NCBI GenBank assembly: GCA_041591635.1
Contig: JBFHRO010000200.1
Location: 1-6,027, forward strand
Length of the DNA stretch: 6,027 nucleotides
Origin: JACKOD01 sp041591635
GTDB lineage: Bacteria; Pseudomonadota; Gammaproteobacteria; Pseudomonadales; Oleiphilaceae
Direction of reading: 5' to 3'
Under the pieces are notes generated by a model. The model was not told where the DNA came from, searched no databases, and was given only the letters and a program-made list of their open reading frames with translations. Shown piece after piece: positions 1 through 6,027 of the stretch. Every line of letters starts with the position of its first letter. Within the stretch, counting starts at the first letter, position 1. The position numbers and the translations under genes were made by a program.

Positions 1-2454
1 AAAGCGACTTTGCCCGCCACACTCGTGGAGCCCGCGGTACCTCAGGGTACGACTACACCCCCCGTCATGACTGCGACGAACACAAGTGCGCAAGCCAGCG
101 AACTTGAGAGCCTGGATCCAGAAATTCTTGAAATTTTCCTCGATGAAGCCCGGGAGTTGATGGTAAGTCTGGATCACCAGATCGCAGACTGGGGTAAGGA
201 CATTCACAACCAGAACTTCAACCGCGAACTCCAGCGCACCCTGCATACACTCAAAGGCGGCGCACGCTTGGCCGAACTCGAACATTTGGGCAATGAGAGT
301 CATGATCTGGAAGCATTGCTGGTCAGCGCCTCGCAAAATGACGAAGCCTTTGAAGGCGCATTAAAAGAAGCTGTTATCCAACGACAGGATGTACTGCAAA
401 AGCTGGTCGATGAGGTACAGCAGGCACACACACGGTTGGTGGGCGGCCAGCCGCAATCCCCAACACCGGCCCCGAAAACAGCCCCGGCGCCTGTGACCGC
501 AACAGCAGCCCCGGCCAAAGCGACTGCCGCGGCTGAAACATCGGCACCGGTATTGTCCAAACCGGCTCAGGCACCTCATATCACCAAATCAGGTACCAAG
601 CCGCGCCAGGCCGCCAAGGCAACCCAGCAGGAAAGTATCCGGGTTGCCGCCCCGCTGCTCGACAATCTGGTCAACCTCGCGGGCGAGACCAGTATTACGC
701 GCGGCCGGCTGGAACAGCATATCAGTGACTTCAGTTTTACCCTGGATGAAATGGCGGCCACCATCGAACGCTTGCGCGAACAGCTGCGGCGTATGGATAT
801 CGAGACCGAGGCACAGGTGCTGTTTCGCACCGAACGCCAAAGCGGGCCGGACTACACCGATTTTGATCCGCTCGAAATGGATAGGTATTCGTCGATACAA
901 CAGTTGTCCCGGGCACTCACTGAGAGTAGTTCGGATCTGATGGATCTGCGCGATACCATGTCGAACAAGGTCCGGGATACGGAAACCCTGCTGTTGCAGC
1001 AATCGCGGATCAATACCGAATTGCAGGAAGGTCTGATGAAGACCCGAATGATTCCGTTTTCGTCGATGGTGCCGCGTTTGCGCCGTATCGTGCGCCAGAT
1101 CAGCGGTGAATTGAACAAGAAAGTCGAATTCGATGTGCATAATGCCGAAGGCGAAATGGATCGCACCGTGCTCGAACGCATGATCGCACCACTGGAGCAC
1201 ATGCTGCGCAACGCCCTGGACCACGGCATCGAAAAAGCCGACAAGCGCCGGGCGGCGGGCAAACCTGAAACCGGGATGATTGCCTTGTCACTGCAACGGG
1301 AAGGCGGCGATATTGTGTTGCGGATGAAGGATGACGGTGGTGGAATTCCGGTCAAGGTCATCCGCGACAAGGCCATCAAGCAGGGACTATTGCCCAAAGA
1401 CGCCGAACTGCCCGATCCTGAAATCCTGCAGTTCATCATGATGCCGGGCTTCAGTACCGCCGAGAAGGTCACCCAGATTTCTGGCCGTGGCGTAGGTATG
1501 GACGTGGTGGCCAGTGAAATCAAGCAGCTCGGTGGAACCATTGCGATTGACTCGGTCGTCGGTGAGGGAACCACCTTCACGGTGCGCCTGCCCTTTACGG
1601 TGTCGGTCAACCGGGCACTGATGGTAAACACTGGCGAGGATTTCTACGCCATTCCGCTTAATACCATTGAGGGTATCGTGCGGGTCAGCACCTTTGAGCT
1701 GGAAGAGTATTACAAGCCCGATGCCCCCTTGTATGAATACGCGGGGCAAAAGTATCGCCTTCAGTATCTGGGCAATCTGATGCACAGCGAGCACAAGCCC
1801 AAACTGCAGGGTCAGCCATTGCCCTTGCCGGTAATTCTGGTACGAGGTACCGACCACCCCATGGCGCTGCAGGTGGACAGCCTGATGGGAAGCCGCGAAA
1901 TTGTGGTCAAAAGTCTGGGGCCGCAGTTTTCCAACGTCTCGGGCGTATCGGGTGCCACCATTTTGGGTGACGGCAGTGTGGTGGTAATTCTCGACTTGCC
2001 GGCCATGATTCGCGCCGATCTGTCGGCCCAGGCAGCACGCATGTATGCCGCGGTGGAAGAGAAGGTTCGCCCGGCGGTGATCCGCACCAAGCTGGTCATG
2101 GTCGTGGACGACTCGGTGACGGTACGCAAGGTGACCTCACGCTTGCTCGAGCGCAACGGCATGAATGTCATTACCGCCAAGGACGGTGTGGACGCCATTG
2201 CCCAACTGCAGGATCACAAGCCCGATGTCATGCTACTGGATATCGAAATGCCACGGATGGATGGCTTCGAGGTTGCCAGTCTGGTACGGCACGATGAGGC
2301 GCTGCAGGATATTCCGATCATTATGATCACCTCGCGTACCGGAAAGAAACACCGGGATCGTGCCATGTCCATCGGCGTCAACGAATACCTGGGCAAGCCT
2401 TTCCAGGAAAAGGATCTTTTGCGCACCATTGAGAAACTGACTGGAACTACCTGA
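1..2454 (+). CDS. chpA: ChpA/PilL-like CheA hybrid histidine kinase, C-terminal part (5' end outside window)
   Basis: The frame is open from the first base, and the first Met codons (for example 67) lack a convincing ribosome site, so this is the 3' portion (817 residues) of a longer gene; Pseudomonas ChpA has over 2000 residues with several Hpt domains. Domains, numbered from the window's first codon: Pro/Thr-rich linker 1-35; one Hpt domain about 35-140 with phospho-acceptor His82 in LHTLKGGARL; Ala/Pro/Thr-rich low-complexity linker about 145-210; CheA dimerisation and long helical region about 214-378; HATPase with N box (HMLRNALDHGIE, Asn404), G1 (DDGGG, from 444) and G2 (GRGVGM, 495-500); CheW-like domain about 531-680; receiver about 698-815 with the DD pair, phospho-Asp747 (LLDIEMP) and Lys799 (GKPF). 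All catalytic motifs look intact. By family knowledge, it autophosphorylates on Hpt His and signals to PilG/PilH-type regulators at a polar receptor array. The chpB and chpC genes downstream favour ChpA over a flagellar CheA. Confidence 0.93.
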   Translation, partial: KATLPATLVEPAVPQGTTTPPVMTATNTSAQASELESLDPEILEIFLDEARELMVSLDHQIADWGKDIHNQNFNRELQRTLHTLKGGARLAELEHLGNESHDLEALLVSASQNDEAFEGALKEAVIQRQDVLQKLVDEVQQAHTRLVGGQPQSPTPAPKTAPAPVTATAAPAKATAAAETSAPVLSKPAQAPHITKSGTKPRQAAKATQQESIRVAAPLLDNLVNLAGETSITRGRLEQHISDFSFTLDEMAATIERLREQLRRMDIETEAQVLFRTERQSGPDYTDFDPLEMDRYSSIQQLSRALTESSSDLMDLRDTMSNKVRDTETLLLQQSRINTELQEGLMKTRMIPFSSMVPRLRRIVRQISGELNKKVEFDVHNAEGEMDRTVLERMIAPLEHMLRNALDHGIEKADKRRAAGKPETGMIALSLQREGGDIVLRMKDDGGGIPVKVIRDKAIKQGLLPKDAELPDPEILQFIMMPGFSTAEKVTQISGRGVGMDVVASEIKQLGGTIAIDSVVGEGTTFTVRLPFTVSVNRALMVNTGEDFYAIPLNTIEGIVRVSTFELEEYYKPDAPLYEYAGQKYRLQYLGNLMHSEHKPKLQGQPLPLPVILVRGTDHPMALQVDSLMGSREIVVKSLGPQFSNVSGVSGATILGDGSVVVILDLPAMIRADLSAQAARMYAAVEEKVRPAVIRTKLVMVVDDSVTVRKVTSRLLERNGMNVITAKDGVDAIAQLQDHKPDVMLLDIEMPRMDGFEVASLVRHDEALQDIPIIMITSRTGKKHRDRAMSIGVNEYLGKPFQEKDLLRTIEKLTGTT

Positions 2455-2455
2455 T

Positions 2456-3502
2456 ATGGGGAATCGGCCGTCGGTTGGCGTCATCAGCGACAGTCCGTTG
2501 CAGCGGCACAACTTGCAGGCCGCGCTGACCACTTATGGTCTAAAGCCTCTGATCAATTGCGATCCGGGGCGCTTTGAGGGTCTGCCTGCCGAACAGGTGG
2601 GCAGTATCGGTTGCTGGATCCTTGAGCTGGAGAATGAAGACGCCTGGCCGGATTTTATCGATACGCTTATTGCCCGCAGCGAAGCGCCGATTCTGTTTGG
2701 TCTGGGCACGGCACCTGAGCGCCACGGTGAGGAGTATCCGCGTTGGGAGCGGCGCCTTTTTGCCAAACTCACCGAGGAGGTGGGTTCTGTGGAAATGCTG
2801 GACTCCGCCGAATCGCTGCAGTCGCTGGTACAACCCAAAGCGCATCAGCCCTTGCCATTGCCCGAAAGCATTCGCAGGAACACACTGGCCGAGTCGGGAC
2901 AAAGCCAGCAACCGGTAGAGCGCATCTGGGTCTTGGCCGCCTCGCTCGGCGGGCCGGCCGCAGTCAAGGAGTTTCTTGACGAGCTGCCCCGCGGTTTGCC
3001 AGTGGCCTTTATTTACGCACAGCATATCGATGCCAATTTTTCCAGCGTGCTGGCACGTGTGCTGGCACGCCACTCTGCTTTCCGTCTCAAGGAAGCGCAG
3101 CCCGGAGACCAGCCAAAGTACGGCGAGGTACTGATGGTGCCCGTACAGCAGGAAATGATTTTTGATGACAAGGGCTGTATTGAATTCAAGTCAACGCCCT
3201 GGCCCGGTCCTTATGGACCCTCGATTGATCAGGTGATGTTGAATGTCGCCAATCATTTTGGCGCCCGCTGCGGAACCATTTTGTTCAGTGGCATGGGCAA
3301 TGACGGTGCGATCGCCGCACCACTGCTTCGAGCCTATGGCAGCAAGATCTGGGTTCAAAATTCTGCCAGCTGCGCCAACAGTTCAATGCCCGATTCGGTG
3401 CAGGCCACAGGTGCATCGAGTTTTTCCGGCACGCCAAGGGAACTGGCGGCCCATCTGGTACAGGATATCGAAAAGACCGAACTCTTGAAGCCTTCCCGGT
3501 AG
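2456..3502 (+). CDS. chpB: ChpB-like chemoreceptor glutamate methylesterase (CheB family)
   Basis: 348 residues, starting one base after the chpA stop (TGATATG), so probably translationally coupled to it. The C-terminal half is a CheB methylesterase domain (about 155-340) with the catalytic triad visible as Ser163 (AASLGG), His190 (YAQHID) and Asp283 (GMGNDGA). It would remove methyl groups from glutamates of a receptor such as PilJ, opposing a PilK-type methyltransferase. The N-terminal 125 residues begin like a receiver (SVGVISDSPLQRHNL) but have one Asp instead of the usual acidic pair, and an ELE stretch (ILELENED) where the phospho-Asp is expected, so it is probably a degenerate receiver. 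A Gln/Pro-rich linker (about 128-155) joins the halves. The usual CheB 'AP.G.H' loop reads VPVQQEM, without the His, and the usual GMP motif near the C-terminus reads SSMP. The CheB assignment is secure. The ChpB name rests on context and on the degenerate N-terminus. Confidence 0.9.
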   Translation: MGNRPSVGVISDSPLQRHNLQAALTTYGLKPLINCDPGRFEGLPAEQVGSIGCWILELENEDAWPDFIDTLIARSEAPILFGLGTAPERHGEEYPRWERRLFAKLTEEVGSVEMLDSAESLQSLVQPKAHQPLPLPESIRRNTLAESGQSQQPVERIWVLAASLGGPAAVKEFLDELPRGLPVAFIYAQHIDANFSSVLARVLARHSAFRLKEAQPGDQPKYGEVLMVPVQQEMIFDDKGCIEFKSTPWPGPYGPSIDQVMLNVANHFGARCGTILFSGMGNDGAIAAPLLRAYGSKIWVQNSASCANSSMPDSVQATGASSFSGTPRELAAHLVQDIEKTELLKPSR

Positions 3503-3567
3503 CAATACAGATCCGGATCGAACCATGAACCCGTTACTTACAAGCAACTTCTTCAGGTAGCACGCGT

Positions 3568-4023
3568 ATGGCAGATTCCCAAAGTATTTTGTCCAGCCTT
3601 TACTTGCCCATGATTGGCAAAACCCTTGTTCTGCCCAACGTCAGCATCGCCGAAATCGTGGACTATCAGGCGCCCGAGCCGGAATCAAAATCGCCTGCCT
3701 GGTTCTTGGGTCACGTCACTTGGCGCGGCGTGAAGCTCCCGGTCATTTCCTACGACCGGATGAATGATGGGGGCATTCACGACACGGATATTCTCAAGCG
3801 ACTGGCGGTCATCAATACCATCAGCGAGCATCATGCCCGCTTGCCGTTTTTTGCCATGGTGACTCAAGGCATTCCTCGGCAGGTAAAAATCGAAAAGGAT
3901 ATCATCAAGGAAATGGAGGGCGAGCTGGGTGCCGCCGACCTGATGAAGGTTTCCGTATTGGGGGAGGAAGCCACGATCCCCAATCTGGAATACATTGAAA
4001 AGCGCATCATCGAACGCAAATAA
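3568..4023 (+). CDS. chpC: ChpC-like CheW-domain chemotaxis adaptor
   Basis: 151 residues forming a single CheW-like domain with almost no extra sequence. Recognisable parts are the N-terminal strand pattern (LYLPMIGKTLVLPNVSIAEIVDY), the central WFLGHVTWRGVKLPVISYDRM segment typical of CheW/PilI/ChpC proteins, and a C-terminal strand and helix. No enzyme motif is present. By family knowledge, CheW-type proteins bridge receptor tips to the P5 domain of the CheA kinase; ChpC is the second such adaptor of the Chp cluster besides PilI. The ATG at 3568 is preceded by a weak AGG (3555-3557). The gene lies 65 nt after chpB with no clear promoter between them and is followed at once by an intrinsic terminator, so it is probably the last gene of the operon. 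The CheW family call is strong; ChpC is preferred over PilI because of its position after chpB. Confidence 0.87.
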   Translation: MADSQSILSSLYLPMIGKTLVLPNVSIAEIVDYQAPEPESKSPAWFLGHVTWRGVKLPVISYDRMNDGGIHDTDILKRLAVINTISEHHARLPFFAMVTQGIPRQVKIEKDIIKEMEGELGAADLMKVSVLGEEATIPNLEYIEKRIIERK

Positions 4024-4026
4024 GTC

Positions 4027-4055
4027 CGGCTGGTTTCACATAATCAGCCGTTTTT
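4027..4055 (+). terminator. Intrinsic terminator of the chp operon
   Basis: Four bases after the chpC stop codon, the arms CGGCTG (4027-4032) and CAGCCG (4045-4050) pair perfectly. The stem extends inward by one G-T and two T-A pairs to a 6-nt loop, and is followed by TTTTT (4051-4055). The T-run is only on the + strand side, so it should stop chp transcription before the convergent gene. In the other direction the hairpin lacks a good T-tract. Confidence 0.85.
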
Positions 4056-4076
4056 GCCCACTCAACCGTTTTTGCC
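4048..4076. repeat. Short direct repeat CCGTTTTTGCC at the convergent gene ends
   Basis: CCGTTTTTGCC occurs at 4048-4058, overlapping the terminator's right arm and T-run, and again at 4066-4076, inside the last codons of the minus-strand gene. The copies are exact over 11 bp and offset by 18 bp. The second copy is not preceded by an evident stem. It may be a small duplication or chance. Confidence 0.45.
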
Positions 4077-5408
4077 GTTGTAACGATCTTTCATTTCCCG
4101 GTTAACCCGATCCAGGCGCTTCTTGAAGCGGTTGAGCACGAACCACACGCCGGTAATCGCAATCGGGACAGCTGCGCCGACGATGATACTGGTGGAGTCG
4201 ATCCAGCCGAGGGATTTTGCCGAATCCGCCAGATGTTTGACCAATCCCACCAGATAGTAGCTGATCACCGCCACCGACAAGCCTTCAACGGTTTGCTGCA
4301 TGTGCAGTTGCAGCTTGCTGCGCCGGTCCATGGACTGAAGCAGCGCCTGGTTCTGGGCTTCGATGGCCAGATCCACCCGGGTTCTGAGCAATTCGCTCGC
4401 CCGGTCAATGCGCGATGACAGCTCCTCCAGATCCTCGCGCACGGTTTCGCAGGTACGCCAGGCCGGTGTGAGGCGCCGGCTAAGAAACTCATGCAGCGTT
4501 TGCAACCCTTCCACTTCCTGCTCACGCATTTCATCCAGCCGGGTCATGGCCAGTTCATAGTAAGCCTTGGTGGCTGCAAAACGGTAGTTAGTATCAGAAA
4601 TGCGCTGCTCCAGACAGGCCGCCAGGCGGGTTAGTTCGCTCAGCAACCGGCGCTCGTCTTCCAGCGTCTTGATCTGGGTAATTTGCTGGATGATGGCCGC
4701 CAGCAGCTGATCCATGGCGTTCACCTCGGGCCCGAGCTGCTTGGCCAGCGGCAGTGCCAGCAAGGCCATCATGCGATAGGTTTCCAGCTCCAGCATCCGG
4801 CGCACCAGGCGCCCTGTCTGACAGGGATTAAGTGCCATGTTATTGATAAAAATCCGCCCCATGCCATCACTGTGAATCCGGTAGGCCGTCCAGAGCTGTG
4901 CTTTGCGGTCACGCACATAACTGCTGAGAATGCGATGGCCTTCAAAGCAATGCCGCAATTGGTTGACGCTCAGGGCACCATCAGTGTGGCTTTCGATTTC
5001 CAGGTGTACGCCACTGATAATGCGCCCCGGAAGGCTGGCAAGCCACTCATCGGGCAACAATGCCAACGCGGTACGCAAAAACGGCTCGGGGCTTTCGACC
5101 TGGTGAATAAAGGTGTAGGTGGAAAACTCGGTGTGACGTTCCCAGCGAAACTCAAAGCCGCCAAAGTCCTGATAGTAACAGGCCGCCCCGGCCGAGGGCG
5201 GATTGATACTGTATCTTTTGCACAAAGAGGCAATGTGCTGCTGCTCCTCGGCGCGTGCTACGCCTTCATGCAGCAGGGCTATCTGTGATACACGCCCCGG
5301 CGTCGGTACTACCGGAAACGGCCGGGTGTGCAATTCATTAAATAAATCATCGCGTTGCGGATGAAATTTAAGCAAGGACGAACTGATCGCCGGAGCATTG
5401 GCAGTCAT
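4062..5408 (-). CDS. DUF3422 (COG4949) predicted membrane-anchored protein
   Basis: 448 residues from the ATG at 5408. The frame extends to a TTG at 5444 (12 more residues), but that start is weaker because the added MPPTVDRACFCI does not look like the family and the hallmark FHPQRDDLFNELHTRP begins about 15 residues after the ATG. No convincing Shine-Dalgarno is seen for either start. Layout from the ATG: soluble N-terminal domain to about 225; a long charged helical, probably coiled-coil region about 230-365; the family hallmark QQTVEGLSVAVISYY leading into a first membrane helix (about 376-393); a second helix (about 405-428, IIVGAAVPIAITGVWFVL); and a basic C-terminal tail. There is no signal peptide, so the bulk is probably cytoplasmic and anchored by the C-terminus. 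The biochemical function is unknown. A long coil followed by two C-terminal helices recalls CorA channels in outline, but no GMN motif is present. It converges with chpC and diverges from zur, sharing the region that holds a Zur box. Confidence 0.88.
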   Translation of the reverse strand: MTANAPAISSSLLKFHPQRDDLFNELHTRPFPVVPTPGRVSQIALLHEGVARAEEQQHIASLCKRYSINPPSAGAACYYQDFGGFEFRWERHTEFSTYTFIHQVESPEPFLRTALALLPDEWLASLPGRIISGVHLEIESHTDGALSVNQLRHCFEGHRILSSYVRDRKAQLWTAYRIHSDGMGRIFINNMALNPCQTGRLVRRMLELETYRMMALLALPLAKQLGPEVNAMDQLLAAIIQQITQIKTLEDERRLLSELTRLAACLEQRISDTNYRFAATKAYYELAMTRLDEMREQEVEGLQTLHEFLSRRLTPAWRTCETVREDLEELSSRIDRASELLRTRVDLAIEAQNQALLQSMDRRSKLQLHMQQTVEGLSVAVISYYLVGLVKHLADSAKSLGWIDSTSIIVGAAVPIAITGVWFVLNRFKKRLDRVNREMKDRYNGKNG

Positions 5409-5509
5409 GATGCAAAAACAGGCCCTGTCAACCGTGGGGGGCAAACTCTACCATAAAGCCTGGAAGGATCGAGGTTTTTGTTGGCCACCCAGGTTCACGA
5501 AACTTCATC

Positions 5510-5520
5510 CGTCAGTGACG
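5510..5520. promoter_or_regulatory. 11-bp palindrome CGTCAGTGACG upstream of the Zur box
   Basis: CGTCA and TGACG are perfect inverted arms around a central G. The centre (5515) lies 21 bp, about two helical turns, from the Zur-box centre (5536), and it sits where the -35 element of the zur promoter would be. It may be an additional operator; no regulator can be named from sequence. Confidence 0.3.
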
Positions 5521-5525
5521 CAACA

Positions 5526-5546
5526 GAATGTTATAATGTAACGCTC
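5526..5546. promoter_or_regulatory. Zur box (zinc-responsive operator) between zur and the DUF3422 gene
   Basis: The core AATGTTATAATGTAACGCT (5527-5545), flanked by G and C, is an interrupted inverted repeat centred on 5536. The left half-site is identical to the left half of the gammaproteobacterial Zur consensus AATGTTATAnTATAACATT as I recall it. The right half keeps 6 of 9 positions. Its place directly upstream of zur, with the promoter inside it, suggests that Zn-loaded Zur represses its own transcription. It is 118 bp from the DUF3422 start, so it could also act on that gene. Confidence 0.75.
5529..5537 (+). promoter_or_regulatory. Extended -10 promoter of zur
   Basis: TGTTATAAT is a perfect TGn plus TATAAT extended -10 element. 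No good -35 hexamer lies 16-18 bp upstream (CCGTCA or a neighbouring register), which an extended -10 can compensate for. Transcription would start near 5543-5546, leaving about 73 nt before the zur ATG. The element lies wholly inside the Zur box, so bound repressor would exclude RNA polymerase. Confidence 0.65.
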
Positions 5547-5547
5547 A

Positions 5548-5574
5548 ATGCTCGCCGAAATAACGGCAACATGA
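5548..5574 (+). other. Possible 8-residue leader ORF (MLAEITAT) at the zur transcript 5' end
   Basis: ATG at 5548 and TGA at 5572-5574. The ATG is only 2-5 nt from the predicted transcription start, so the ORF would be nearly leaderless. Its stop overlaps the next ATG (5571) as ATGA. The hairpin arms GCCG (5554-5557) and CGGC (5564-5567) lie within it. It may be chance; no ribosome site is present. Confidence 0.2.
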
Positions 5575-5621
5575 TCCACTCGTTAATCCTTGCCCACCAC
5601 GGTTGGACGTTTTCCACATGA
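5571..5621 (+). other. Possible 16-residue leader ORF overlapping the zur start
   Basis: Encodes MIHSLILAHHGWTFST, with three His including an adjacent pair. Its TGA (5619-5621) overlaps the zur ATG (5618-5620) as ATGA, the usual arrangement for translational coupling. The zur ATG has only a weak GGA (5605-5607) as ribosome site, so coupling would make sense. The leader itself has no clear Shine-Dalgarno, and no attenuator hairpin with a T-run follows, so translation is unproven. Confidence 0.25.
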
Positions 5622-6027
5622 CCACTGCTTCACTGTTGGCCTACCGCCCCCATGATCATCAACGCTGCGTTGCCCAGGCCATGAATCGTGCCAGGGAACG
5701 CTGTGAAGAACGCGGCTTGCGACTTACGCTTATGCGCAAGCAGGTGCTGGAGCTGATCTGGGCATCACACAAGGCCCTGGGTGCCTACGATTTGCTGGCG
5801 CTTATGGCCCATGGCGGCAAGAAAATTGCGCCGCCCACCGTCTACCGGGCACTGGACTTTTTACTCGATACCGGGCTGATTCACAGAATCGCGACGCTAA
5901 ACGCCTACATTGGCTGCTCCATACTCCAGGCGCCCCACTGCAGTTGCCTGCTGATTTGCCGGCAATGCCTTACGGTACAGGAAAAGGCACACCCCCAACT
6001 GGAACAGCTTCTGCGGCAACCGGAGGT
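5618..6027 (+). CDS. zur: Zinc uptake regulator Zur, Fur family (3' end outside window)
   Basis: 136 complete codons, open at the window end; the family is usually about 150-170 residues, so most of the gene is here. Zur is a dimeric cytoplasmic repressor that binds DNA when Zn-loaded and shuts off high-affinity zinc uptake genes such as znuABC. Seen here: a winged-helix domain (about 25-90) with RLTLMRKQVLELIW and the recognition helix region APPTVYRALDFLL (71-83), then the dimerisation/metal domain. Residues matching the E. coli Zur metal sites are His89, Cys100, His107 and Glu122 (regulatory site) and Cys114-Cys117 (structural CxxC); the second CxxC would lie past the edge. The ATG at 5618 is chosen because the N-terminal PHDHQRC segment resembles pseudomonad Zur; the only other in-frame upstream start is a TTG at 5603. 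The usual LTP of the family reads LTL. Extra Cys108 and Cys110 flank the zinc ligands. Zur is preferred over Fur because of PPTVYRALDFLL and the ligand set. Confidence 0.9.
   Translation, partial: MTTASLLAYRPHDHQRCVAQAMNRARERCEERGLRLTLMRKQVLELIWASHKALGAYDLLALMAHGGKKIAPPTVYRALDFLLDTGLIHRIATLNAYIGCSILQAPHCSCLLICRQCLTVQEKAHPQLEQLLRQPE

Noticed and set aside
67..69. ATG as a possible true start of the CheA-like gene
   Set aside because: The frame is open to the window edge with the same Pro/Thr-rich linker composition, no ribosome site precedes it, and ChpA proteins carry many more Hpt domains upstream.
451..630. Ala/Pro/Thr-rich stretch as a possible repeat or inserted element
   Set aside because: It is an ordinary low-complexity interdomain linker of CheA-type kinases; no exact tandem nucleotide repeat is seen.
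589..1631. Long minus-strand open frames (589-1224 and 852-1631) opposite chpA
   Set aside because: They lie antisense to well-recognised CheA domains and their translations show no recognisable domain; typical shadows in GC-rich coding DNA.
4683..5288. 201-codon plus-strand open frame within the DUF3422 gene
   Set aside because: It is fully antisense to a gene carrying clear family motifs, and its translation shows no recognisable domain.
5418..5428. ACAGGCCCTGT palindrome just upstream of the DUF3422 ATG as an operator
   Set aside because: Only 5-bp arms around one base, not matching any operator I know; likely chance.
5545..5617. Riboswitch or attenuator in the zur leader
   Set aside because: Only a 4-bp hairpin (GCCG/CGGC) is seen, with no terminator stem plus T-run and no known riboswitch core; the leader is too short.

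Overview
The window (6027 bp, moderately GC-rich) looks like ordinary chromosomal DNA of a gammaproteobacterium, probably a Pseudomonas-like or marine lineage. The evidence is a Chp/Pil chemosensory tail of Pseudomonas type (chpA-chpB-chpC), a Zur regulator with the pseudomonad-like N-terminus PHDHQ..C, and an AT-rich Zur box of gammaproteobacterial type. No insertion sequence, phage gene, tRNA, rRNA or CRISPR array is visible.

Left part (1-4055, + strand): the 3' end of a very large CheA-type hybrid kinase (ChpA/PilL-like; the window starts inside it), then the methylesterase chpB one base after the chpA stop, then 65 nt later the CheW-like adaptor chpC. A hairpin plus T-run directly after chpC closes the unit. 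By analogy with Pseudomonas, these proteins form the core of the chemosensory array that controls type IV pilus twitching motility and surface sensing. ChpA phosphorylates response regulators, ChpB removes receptor methyl groups and ChpC couples a receptor to the kinase.

Middle part (4062-5408, - strand): a convergent gene for a DUF3422/COG4949 predicted membrane-anchored protein, with a soluble N-terminal domain, a long helical/coiled-coil middle and two C-terminal membrane helices. Its function is unknown.

Right part (5409-6027): a 209-nt divergent intergenic region followed by the start of zur (Fur family, zinc uptake regulator), cut by the window end. The intergenic region carries a Zur-box-like inverted repeat with a perfect extended -10 promoter (TGTTATAAT) inside it, an 11-bp palindrome about two helical turns upstream, and two tiny ORFs joined to each other and to zur by ATGA overlaps.

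Nothing here is clearly a new system. The best leads are the shared Zur-box region, which raises the possibility that the DUF3422 protein has a role in zinc homeostasis, and the overlapping leader ORFs before zur.
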